Shown here: in pieces, positions 1 to 6,068 of the stretch
Layout of the letters: each line of letters starts with the position of its first letter
Numbering within the stretch: position 1 is the stretch's first letter
NCBI GenBank assembly: GCA_030598885.1
Contig: JAUVOZ010000098.1
Location: 1-7,459, forward strand
Length of the DNA stretch: 7,459 bases
Direction of reading: 5' to 3'
From: Anaerolineae bacterium
GTDB lineage: Bacteria > Chloroflexota > Anaerolineae > Anaerolineales > E44-bin32
The notes under the pieces: model-generated
Told to the model about the DNA's origin: nothing
The model's input: only the letters and a program-made list of their open reading frames with translations
Database searches by the model: none
Made by a program: the position numbers and the translations under genes

Positions 1-229
1 CTCGGTCACTGCCCGGGTAACGGTCACTTTTGTGCTTGATTAGAGATGCTCCACACAATTGGGATTATGGGCTTCTCACTCTTGCCTAAAGTAATTCACA
101 ACCTGCAAACTGGGAGAACCTGAAGTCGTCAACAGCCATTCCAAAGGGTGGGATTATACAGAGCGGATTGTATAAATTCGGGATGAGGAAGTTTGTATCA
201 ATACCGGGACACTCTTCTCTGAAGTATGT

Positions 230-640
230 TTACCCCGCTTCACGATAACCGAGTTTCCCGGTATCAGGTACAGCCACAAACGGACGTAACGCAACTCGGA
301 GATCATGTGCTGAAAAAGGCTTCGGCAGGAAAGCATTGGCTCCAGCATTTAAGGCAGCCGAACGATCCTCGGATAGGACTTTGGCACTCACCACGATAAC
401 CGGGATATCGATCCAATCAGGACGGGAACGGATGCGACGGATTACTGTAAGACCGTCAATCTCCGGCATCATGATGTCAAGCAACATCAGATTAGGGGTA
501 ACTGATTCGAGCAACGATAGAGCATCGACTGCGTTATACGCTACGTGGGTAACAAAGCCGTACGATTCCAGGATGTCAGTAATGACATCGCAATAGATAA
601 TTTCATCATCGACAACGAGAATGGCACTTTTAGCTATGTC
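230..640 (-). CDS. Stand-alone CheY-like response regulator receiver domain, start codon disrupted
   Basis: The frame encodes about 136 residues that look like one complete receiver domain. The acidic pocket is in ILVVDDE. The phospho-acceptor Asp is in LLDIMMPEIDG (codon 478-476). The switch Ser is in VIVVSAK and the conserved Lys in FLPKPF. The family accepts phosphate from a sensor histidine kinase; no output domain follows, so it would act by protein contact or as a phosphorelay step. No kinase gene is visible nearby. The frame is closed upstream by TGA at 643-641, and there is no ATG, GTG or TTG before the acidic pocket. The first in-frame TTG (514) would delete that pocket. One frame away, a GTG at 648-646 preceded by AAAGGG would give MSET and then meet TAG, which fits a 1-nt deletion near 636. 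It could also be a sequencing error or a rare ATT start at 622. Family assignment is secure; intactness is not. Confidence 0.85.
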   Translation of the reverse strand, partial: DIAKSAILVVDDEIIYCDVITDILESYGFVTHVAYNAVDALSLLESVTPNLMLLDIMMPEIDGLTVIRRIRSRPDWIDIPVIVVSAKVLSEDRSAALNAGANAFLPKPFSAHDLRVALRPFVAVPDTGKLGYREAG

Positions 641-844
641 TCACTCACCCTTTACTATTCTCATATCTTCGTCCGGCACCAACAAACAAGGCACCAAGCC
701 TTTTCCTCAATCCCCCTATAGGATAATTGAATAACATAGGTAAATAGCTTACAAATCCTTATCAGATATGAATGGTATCAACTCTTGACAAGCCCTGTTC
801 CACAATCTGACCGCGATTTTCGGATACATCTCGCCGATTAAGTA

Positions 845-872
845 TTCCGTAAAAATAATATGCACTTATAAT
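845..872 (+). promoter_or_regulatory. Candidate promoter of the ATP-cone kinase gene
   Basis: TATAAT at 867-872 matches the sigma-70 -10 consensus exactly. The -35 region at 845-850 (TTCCGT) is poor, with a 16-bp spacer, so the promoter may need an activator or another sigma factor. The start would lie near 879, giving a leader of about 80 nt before the GTG at 960. Confidence 0.45.
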
Positions 873-949
873 GAGGAAAAGACTTTCGCCTTGTGGGTGG
901 CATTATGGGATGATCGCATCCCGAGTTCTATCCTCAGGGGCAACACATC

Positions 950-955
950 GGAGGT
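950..955 (+). promoter_or_regulatory. Shine-Dalgarno site that fixes the kinase start
   Basis: GGAGGT lies four bases before GTG at 960-962. No comparable site precedes the upstream in-frame TTG at 891, and the residues between 891 and 960 do not resemble the family. This favours the GTG start. Confidence 0.85.
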
Positions 956-959
956 ACGA

Positions 960-2300
960 GTGGGTAAGATCACTAAAGTTGTCAAGCGCAGTGGAACCAT
1001 CGTCCCATTCAATCCAGATCGGATTACAAATGCCATCTACCGCGCTGCGGTAGCGGTTGGCGGGCGTGATCGTGAGCGAGCTGAGTTGTTGGCAAAACAA
1101 GTGGTTCACTATCTAGAGCAAACAACCCCCGAGGGGCATACTCCACATATTGAAGAGGTACAAGATATCGTAGAAAAAGTGTTGATCGAAAATGCACACG
1201 CCAAAGTCGCCAAGGAGTATATCCTCTACCGAGAGGAGAGTAGCCGCCGCCGGCGTGAAGAAGGCAAACGTAATCCAAAACCATCCGAGAATGTCCCCTG
1301 GGAAAAAACCTGGCAGATCCTCGATTGGGCTGTTTCTCATGGTTTGCACACCATTGAGGCGCTTAATGAACGCATTGTCCGAGGCGAATTTGAGCAGATT
1401 GTGCGCGTATCCGAAGAAGCCTATGAGAAGGAAGTCGACATGGCCGCCGAGCTTATTACTGAGCGGCGAAATTCGCTGCGGATGGTGATAATCAGCGGAC
1501 CATCCTCTTCAGGTAAGACCTCAACCACGATAAAACTCGAACAGCGTCTGAGGCATATAGGGATGAAGTTCGTAGCACTTAATGTAGATAATTATTTCTT
1601 CGATCTCGAAATGCACCCAAAAGACGAGTTTGGAGACTACGACTTCGAAACACCTCAGGCGCTTGATCTGTCTCTGGTCAATGAACATCTTAGGCGGCTT
1701 AGCCAAGGCGAGGAAGTGGCCATTCCGTTCTACGATTTCAAGGAAAGTAAACAGTATCTCAACCACACCCAGATGAAGTTAGCCGAGGATGAGATCCTGC
1801 TGATCGACAGCTTACACGGCCTGTACCCTAAGATGAGTGAGAACATCCCCGATAAGATAATAGCCAGACTTTACCTTGAGCCATTGTTGCAGATGAAAGG
1901 CCCAGATGGACGGTACATCCGCTGGACCGATATACGCCTGATTCGTCGAATGCTACGCGACGCGGTTCACCGGGCATATCAACCAAAGGAAACCCTGGAA
2001 CACTGGCACTATGTCCGGGCAAGCGAGCTACGCAACATCATCCCCTACCTCAGCACGGCTGACTACATCATCAACAGCGCCATGCCGTATGAGATTGCGC
2101 TCTACCGACCACTACTGCTAGATCATTTCGCAAAATGGGAAAAGCTCTATCGCGATGATCCATTACGCGAGGATGCCTATACCCGCGCCTCGCGAATTAA
2201 TGGAATTCTCCAGGCGGTCGAACCGGTTGAAGATGATTCACCTGTTCCATCCGACTCAATCCTGCGAGAGTTCATAGGGGGGAGCAGCTTAGAGTATTGA
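960..2300 (+). CDS. ATP-cone domain fused to uridine kinase/phosphoribulokinase-family nucleoside kinase
   Basis: A 446-residue cytoplasmic protein. Residues 3-93 form an ATP-cone (KVVKRSGTIVPFNPDRI near the start, later KEYILYRE), the nucleotide-sensing fold of NrdR and class I/III ribonucleotide reductases. A linker of about 80 residues, largely charged (RRRREEGKR), follows. The kinase domain begins near residue 173. Its Walker A motif is GPSSSGKT at 180-187, followed by NVDNYFFD (208-215) and PFYDFK (256-261). A Walker B-like strand ILLIDSLHGL spans 279-288, and RLIRRMLRD at 326-334 matches the lid region. Family members phosphorylate uridine/cytidine or a related sugar substrate with ATP or GTP. 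The fused ATP-cone suggests allosteric control by ATP/dATP, which is inference. The gene is probably monocistronic, and a convergent operon lies downstream behind a hairpin. Substrate unknown; phosphoribulokinase in a Calvin cycle is unlikely without other cycle genes. Confidence 0.9.
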   Translation: MGKITKVVKRSGTIVPFNPDRITNAIYRAAVAVGGRDRERAELLAKQVVHYLEQTTPEGHTPHIEEVQDIVEKVLIENAHAKVAKEYILYREESSRRRREEGKRNPKPSENVPWEKTWQILDWAVSHGLHTIEALNERIVRGEFEQIVRVSEEAYEKEVDMAAELITERRNSLRMVIISGPSSSGKTSTTIKLEQRLRHIGMKFVALNVDNYFFDLEMHPKDEFGDYDFETPQALDLSLVNEHLRRLSQGEEVAIPFYDFKESKQYLNHTQMKLAEDEILLIDSLHGLYPKMSENIPDKIIARLYLEPLLQMKGPDGRYIRWTDIRLIRRMLRDAVHRAYQPKETLEHWHYVRASELRNIIPYLSTADYIINSAMPYEIALYRPLLLDHFAKWEKLYRDDPLREDAYTRASRINGILQAVEPVEDDSPVPSDSILREFIGGSSLEY

Positions 2301-2352
2301 GCCAAGAAGGGGTTACTCGCCGGCAATAGAACAGTCTTCCAGGAACGCACAA

Positions 2353-2382
2353 AACAGCCCAGGTAGATTCATCCGGGCTGTT
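2353..2382 (-). terminator. Hairpin terminator between convergent transcription units
   Basis: AACAGCCC (2353-2360) pairs perfectly with GGGCTGTT (2375-2382) around a 14-nt loop. On the minus strand the stem runs into TTTT, which suits the end of the exported-protein gene stopping at 2435. On the plus strand the following TTGATCT is weak, so its use by the kinase transcript is less certain. Confidence 0.65.
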
Positions 2383-2434
2383 GATCTCGGGAAGAACACT
2401 CGAAACAATTTTATTCCACCATAACCAAGGCTCG

Positions 2435-3124
2435 TCAGCCACTCCGCCTGCCTCGTCCAGCCCATTGAGGTCGACCACCTGGATCACGCAAGGTGACTAG
2501 CTGACCGGTGGTTAGGTTTTCTATTCGCCCAACCTCAAATTCTTCTCCGTGGAAAAATCCATTCAACGTCACCTGGTCACCAACTTGTGGCGCGAATCCC
2601 TGCTCTTGCGCGAACGACCAAGCTCGCTCTTCCACAACGATCTGTTCTCCACCGAGTAGCGTAACCGTCAGCGCATCCTCATCCACATCGGCGACGGTAC
2701 CCTGGAGAACCGCCCATTCCGGGGCAAAGATAGGGTCAGATATGGGATTGTAATCCGAATCCTGGGTTGTGCTCCTGCGGTTGTTACCAACGGATTCTAG
2801 CGATCCTCTCAATTGCTTTTCAGCATCGGAAGTAATCTCAGTTCTGCCACGGTTATCAGCCTGTCCATAGGCTTGCTCCGATTCAGATATGGGATTGCGG
2901 TCCGAATCCTGGGTTATGCTCCTGAGGTTGTTACCACCGGATTCTAGTGATCCTCTCAATTGCTTTTCAGCATCGGAAGTAGTCTCAGTTCTGCCACGGT
3001 TCTCACCCTGTCCATAGACTGGCTCCGATTGTGTTGTCTTTGCGGTCGTGCGGTTTAATGCTCCGGCGACCAGTACTCCGCATAAACCTAGCAGCAAAGC
3101 ACCAAGTACAAATTTCTTAACCAT
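2435..3124 (-). CDS. Exported protein with two 49-residue tandem repeats and a C-terminal beta-rich domain
   Basis: A 229-residue protein of unknown function. Residues 1-24 (KK then a run of L, V, G and A) form a signal peptide or membrane anchor; there is no good lipobox because the Cys at 15 follows Leu. Residues 37-85 and about 86-130 are two copies of a polar repeat with YGQ-x-x-NRGRTE, SDAEKQLRGSLES and TQDSD-x-NPIS. Residues 137-212 alternate hydrophobic and charged positions (LQGTVADVD, ALTVTLLGGEQIVV, VGDQVTLNGFF, FEVGRIENLTTG), as in a small OB-like barrel. The tail carries RDPGGRPQWAGRGRR. I chose ATG at 3124 because GGAGGT (3134-3129) sits four bases before it and overlaps the alternative ATG at 3136. 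The gene lies 55 bp behind the cytochrome gene on the same strand, so the two are probably co-transcribed and work outside the membrane together. The barrel assignment is inference. Confidence 0.85.
   Translation of the reverse strand: MVKKFVLGALLLGLCGVLVAGALNRTTAKTTQSEPVYGQGENRGRTETTSDAEKQLRGSLESGGNNLRSITQDSDRNPISESEQAYGQADNRGRTEITSDAEKQLRGSLESVGNNRRSTTQDSDYNPISDPIFAPEWAVLQGTVADVDEDALTVTLLGGEQIVVEERAWSFAQEQGFAPQVGDQVTLNGFFHGEEFEVGRIENLTTGQLVTLRDPGGRPQWAGRGRRSG
2737..3030 (-). repeat. Two tandem 147-bp in-frame direct repeats
   Basis: Copies at 2737-2883 and 2884-3030 are highly similar. For example, GATCCTCTCAATTGCTTTTC occurs in both, exactly 147 bp apart. The unit is 49 codons, so copy number can change without shifting the frame. 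The near-identity at DNA level points to recent duplication or ongoing homogenisation. Confidence 0.92.
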
Positions 3125-3179
3125 TTTTACCTCCATTCATGAAAAATTAAAACCTCGATCTAATTTTGTTGACCATCCA

Positions 3180-3821
3180 TCACGCCAATGTTTTTTCTTG
3201 AACTCGCCGCGGAACCAATCGTGAATTGAGTGACCCAAGCAAACGCTTGGTAACCTTCACTGCCCAGCGCCAATGGATAGCAAAGTGAACTACGGCAGCC
3301 AGGATAAAAATCACACCGGCCCAGGTGTGGATCATGTCCCAAGTCGTCCGGTTGAATATCAAACCCGGGTCCCAGTTTGAGTTTCTGCCCCCCTGAAAGC
3401 CTCCTGGTGACACGTACAAGAAGTAAATTCCAGTAATCGCGGTTAATAGGAAACTCAGCGCAACCACGAGGTTAACGGCTAGGTTGAACTTGGACCCTGG
3501 GGACATGTTCATGCCCCCGGAGCGCAGTAATTTTATGATCCGTTTGCCCATCATCAACACCCAAGGCCAGTGAAACGTGAAGTGAACAACCAAAGCTATG
3601 ATCATGACTACACCGCCCCAAGTGTGTAGATCGTCCCAAGTGGATCGGTCAAAGAAAATCGTCACGTCATAAAGAGCATTTCTACCTCCCTGATAGCCTC
3701 CCACCGGTAGAAATAAGAAGTACACACCTGAAAAAACCGCCAATATTCCTCCAATCAAGACGATTGCGTCAATAATCCAATTGTTTCGTGTCTGTGTAGA
3801 CACCACTTTACTCTTGTTCAT
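3180..3821 (-). CDS. Duplicated DUF4405-type (flavinylation-associated) membrane cytochrome b
   Basis: A 213-residue inner-membrane protein with four predicted helices near residues 15-37, 66-86, 113-136 and 165-185. It is an internal duplication: about 14-98 and 112-198 share the pattern GGxQGGRN, then F-x-R-[ST]-TWD, HTW-x-GV, VVHF and HW-x-W. Each half contributes three His (66, 80, 84 and 165, 179, 183), good candidates for heme b ligands. The basic N-terminus, middle loop (KRIIKLLR) and C-terminus would be cytoplasmic, placing the two GGRN loops outside. Proteins of this DUF4405 type are known as cytochromes linked to flavinylated extracytosolic electron-transfer systems; no flavinylated partner is encoded here. 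AAAGGA lies six bases before the ATG. It is the first gene of an operon with the exported repeat protein and is divergent from AOR. Quinone or AOR coupling is inference. Confidence 0.85.
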   Translation of the reverse strand: MNKSKVVSTQTRNNWIIDAIVLIGGILAVFSGVYFLFLPVGGYQGGRNALYDVTIFFDRSTWDDLHTWGGVVMIIALVVHFTFHWPWVLMMGKRIIKLLRSGGMNMSPGSKFNLAVNLVVALSFLLTAITGIYFLYVSPGGFQGGRNSNWDPGLIFNRTTWDMIHTWAGVIFILAAVVHFAIHWRWAVKVTKRLLGSLNSRLVPRRVQEKTLA

Positions 3822-3941
3822 CTATTATCCTTTCAGATTAGGCTGCATGACCTTCATGATAGGTAAAACTTACAAAGATAATATGAAGAAAATATTCGGA
3901 ACCGATAAATTCCAAATACTTGGGCCTCCGGTGCCCAGCAA

Positions 3942-3971
3942 TTGACTTTGAAGCCCTTTTTCGGCTAGAAT
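3942..3971 (+). promoter_or_regulatory. Candidate sigma-70-type promoter of the AOR gene
   Basis: TTGACT (3942-3947) and TAGAAT (3966-3971) each match five of six consensus bases, with an 18-bp spacer. Transcription would begin near 3978, leaving a leader of about 145 nt. Confidence 0.6.
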
Positions 3972-4037
3972 TGAACTACAGGGGAAAACATCGTCGATCT
4001 CATAATTGCTCTGAATGCACAACGTGATTTTTGTAAC

Positions 4038-4072
4038 CATGTTGCAGCGAAGGAAAACCTTCGCAACACATG
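4038..4072 (+). promoter_or_regulatory. Stem-loop in the AOR leader
   Basis: CGAAGG (4048-4053) and CCTTCG (4058-4063) pair around AAAA. GTTG (4041-4044) and CAAC (4064-4067) extend the stem across a 3-nt bulge, and flanking CATG sequences extend it further. No U-run follows, so it is not a simple terminator. It could be an mRNA control element, a stability hairpin or a protein-binding dyad. Confidence 0.5.
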
Positions 4073-4121
4073 ACCTCGTCAGAAAAGCATCTGTTCTCAT
4101 CCAATACGAAAGGGGTGTCAC

Positions 4122-5948
4122 ATGAACTTCGGAGGCTACCGTAATCGGGTCGCCTGGGTGGATTTATCCACTGGGCAGACCGAGTATAAACCTATTGACG
4201 AGGAAGATGCCCGTAAGTATATCGGCGGGCGGGGACTGGGAGCGAAGTACGTCTTCGACAACGGTCCCGAAGTAGAACCGCTCAGCCCCGACAACATTCT
4301 GTGCCTGATGACCGGACCTCTTACCGGCACCGACGTCAACCTGAGCGGCCGCATTGCTGCCTGCACCAAATCCCCCCTCACCGGCACGATCGTCGACTCT
4401 CACCAAGGCGGTTGGTCGGGAGCTCGGCTCAAGTGGGCTGGGTTGGACGGCATCGTATTTAAAGGCAAGAGCGAGAAGCCCATCCTCGCCCTGGTTGAAG
4501 GCGGTGAACTTACCCTGCACGACGCTTCCGACCTTTGGGGCAAGGGGGTTCATGATACGGTCCTAGCTCTGCAAGAGAAGTATGGCGAAAAGGACATGTC
4601 GGTGATGACTATTGGTCAGGCTGGCGAGAACCTGGTTAACTTCGCCTGCATCATGAATGAGCATGACCGGGCTTCTGGAAGAGGCGGCACGGGCGCGGTC
4701 ATGGGGTCAAAAAACCTGAAGGCCGTCGTGGTGAAAGGCGTTCGCGCCGATCGACCGCGCCCCTTCAACGCGGAGGACTTCAAAGAAGCCCACGCCCGAG
4801 GGTTGGACCAACTGATGGACGAGGCTGTCGTAACCTCCCCCAAGAAAGGCGGGCTTTCGGTTTACGGCACCAACGTCTTGATGAATATGATCAACGCTAT
4901 CGGAGCTATGCCCACCCGCAACGCTCAATCGACCTTCTTTGAGCTCCACGAGAAGATCAGTGCTGAGACTGTGAACGAAACCATCCTGGTAGGAAATCCC
5001 ACCTGCCATGCCTGCCCGGTGGCATGCAAGAAAGAGGTGGAAATCACAGAAGGACCCCACACCGGCTTGCGTATGGAGAGCGTCGAGTACGAATCCGCCT
5101 GGGCGTTCGGCGCCATGTGCGATATGGATGACCTGGCAGCTGTGGCCGCACTCATCGATCGCTGCAACGATTACGGGCTTGACACCATCGAGGCGGGCAA
5201 CGCCCTATCAATCACCATGGAAGCCACTGAGCGCGGCCTGCTCGATGGCGAAGGCTTAGCCTGGGGCGATTCGGATGCGATGCTCGAACTCCTGCGGAAA
5301 ATTACATTCCGCGAGGGCATTGGCGACGACATCGCCGATGCACCGGCGCGCGCAGCCGATAAGTGGGGTGCACCGGAAATCTCGATGTCGGTCAAGGGCA
5401 TGTCCATCCCAGCTTACGACCCACGCGGCATCAAAGGCATGGGCGTCGCCTACGCCACCTCCAACCGAGGCGCTTGCCACCTGCGCGGTTATACCCCCGC
5501 GGCTGAGGTGATCGGCAACGTGCTTGGCCCGACTGATGTTACCGACCCACTGGAGGTTGAAGGCAAGGGTAAACTTGCGGTGATCTTCCAGAATGTTCAT
5601 GCTGCAACGGATTGTCTGGAAGTATGCAAGTTTACAACCTTCTCTGAAAACCTGGATGCATTCGCCGAGCAATACGCGGCCATCACTGGCAACCCGATGG
5701 ATGCCGACGGTTTGCTAAAGGTCGGCGAGCGTGTATTCAATCTGGAACGCTATTACAACAATCTAATTGGCTTCCGCGAGGGCTCAGACTATTTGCCGGA
5801 ACGGTTCTTGAAGGAACCTTCAGACGGTCCGGGCTCTAAAGGCCACGTATGTGAACTCGACCAGATGCTGGACGAATACTACGCTGAACGCGGATGGGAG
5901 AACGGCGTCGTACCGGAAAGCAAGCTGAAGGAGCTGGAGATCATCTAG
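4122..5948 (+). CDS. Aldehyde:ferredoxin oxidoreductase family tungsten (or molybdenum) enzyme
   Basis: 608 residues, close to the usual length of about 605. The family oxidises aldehydes to carboxylic acids, or reduces acids, in the cytoplasm using a tungsten bis-pyranopterin centre and one [4Fe-4S] cluster. Residues 1-208 match the N-terminal cofactor-binding domain (GGRGLGAKYVF at 35-45, GRIAACTKSPLTG at 77-89, HQGGWSGARLKWAGLDG at 94-110, GSKNLKAVVVKG at 195-206). Cluster ligands are C295, C298 and C302 (CHACPVAC) plus C502 in DCLEVCKF; the spacing agrees with the Pyrococcus enzyme. E324 in VEYES and H453 in NRGACHLRG are likely active-site residues by analogy. An AAAGGGG SD lies about six bases before the ATG. 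The substrate cannot be read from sequence: AOR is favoured over the formaldehyde and glyceraldehyde-phosphate enzymes on general resemblance only. No AorA-like ferredoxin subunit adjoins it. The gene looks more GC-rich than its flanks. Confidence 0.93.
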   Translation: MNFGGYRNRVAWVDLSTGQTEYKPIDEEDARKYIGGRGLGAKYVFDNGPEVEPLSPDNILCLMTGPLTGTDVNLSGRIAACTKSPLTGTIVDSHQGGWSGARLKWAGLDGIVFKGKSEKPILALVEGGELTLHDASDLWGKGVHDTVLALQEKYGEKDMSVMTIGQAGENLVNFACIMNEHDRASGRGGTGAVMGSKNLKAVVVKGVRADRPRPFNAEDFKEAHARGLDQLMDEAVVTSPKKGGLSVYGTNVLMNMINAIGAMPTRNAQSTFFELHEKISAETVNETILVGNPTCHACPVACKKEVEITEGPHTGLRMESVEYESAWAFGAMCDMDDLAAVAALIDRCNDYGLDTIEAGNALSITMEATERGLLDGEGLAWGDSDAMLELLRKITFREGIGDDIADAPARAADKWGAPEISMSVKGMSIPAYDPRGIKGMGVAYATSNRGACHLRGYTPAAEVIGNVLGPTDVTDPLEVEGKGKLAVIFQNVHAATDCLEVCKFTTFSENLDAFAEQYAAITGNPMDADGLLKVGERVFNLERYYNNLIGFREGSDYLPERFLKEPSDGPGSKGHVCELDQMLDEYYAERGWENGVVPESKLKELEII

Positions 5949-5982
5949 ATCAATCGCGTTGCAGGTCAGTTAAGATGAATCC

Positions 5983-6019
5983 GACGGCGGGTCGTTTGAC
6001 CCGCCGTCAGCAATTTTTC
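5983..6019 (+). terminator. Rho-independent terminator of the AOR gene
   Basis: GACGGCGGGTC (5983-5993) and GACCCGCCGTC (5998-6008) form a perfect 11-bp GC-rich stem with a GTTT loop, followed by AGCAATTTTT. It lies 35 bp after the AOR stop. The opposite side has no T-run, so it does not serve the convergent MoaD-like gene. Confidence 0.93.
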
Positions 6020-6068
6020 TAATAAATACCTTGATCATGCCTTCCGTTCACTCTGGTAGAGACGACAG

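Larger units (their letters stand above)
641..959. other. Divergent intergenic region between receiver gene and kinase gene
   Basis: No gene is seen here. The region must hold the promoters of both flanking genes. It contains the SD-like AAAGGG and GTG of the receiver gene (about 646-653), a direct repeat of GGCACCAA at 675-682 and 690-697, a consensus -10 box at 867-872 facing the kinase, and the kinase SD at 950-955. Confidence 0.6.
3822..4121. other. Divergent regulatory region between cytochrome operon and AOR gene
   Basis: This AT-rich stretch has no credible gene. Facing AOR, it carries a promoter at 3942-3971 and a hairpin at 4038-4072. A short inverted repeat, TGGGC (3921-3925) and GCCCA (3933-3937), sits just upstream of the -35 box and is a possible operator. 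No convincing promoter was identified for the minus-strand cytochrome operon; AT-rich blocks at about 3855-3890 are the likeliest place. Confidence 0.6.

Noticed and set aside
2..43. Open frame ending in TAG that could be the C-terminus of a plus-strand gene (reads SVTARVTVTFVLD)
   Set aside because: Only 13 codons are visible and no terminator follows; chance is as good an explanation.
154..348. Minus-strand 64-residue frame overlapping the receiver gene
   Set aside because: It overlaps the well-supported receiver frame, has odd composition and no recognisable start site.
785..790. TTGACA perfect -35 hexamer
   Set aside because: No -10-like sequence lies 15-19 bp downstream (the 17-bp position reads TGACCG).
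891..959. TTG start extending the kinase by 23 residues
   Set aside because: No SD precedes it, the added residues look non-family, and a strong GGAGGT sits before GTG at 960.
2776..3002. Repeats considered as a CRISPR array
   Set aside because: Only two units occur, they are 147 bp with no spacers, and they are in-frame coding sequence.
3125..3136. ATG at 3136 as start of the exported protein
   Set aside because: It overlaps the GGAGGT that serves the ATG at 3124, and the latter gives a normal signal peptide.
4164..4553. Long antisense frames across the AOR gene (also 4707-5060 and 5256-5672)
   Set aside because: They are shadow frames of a GC-rich coding gene; none has a credible start site or family-like sequence.
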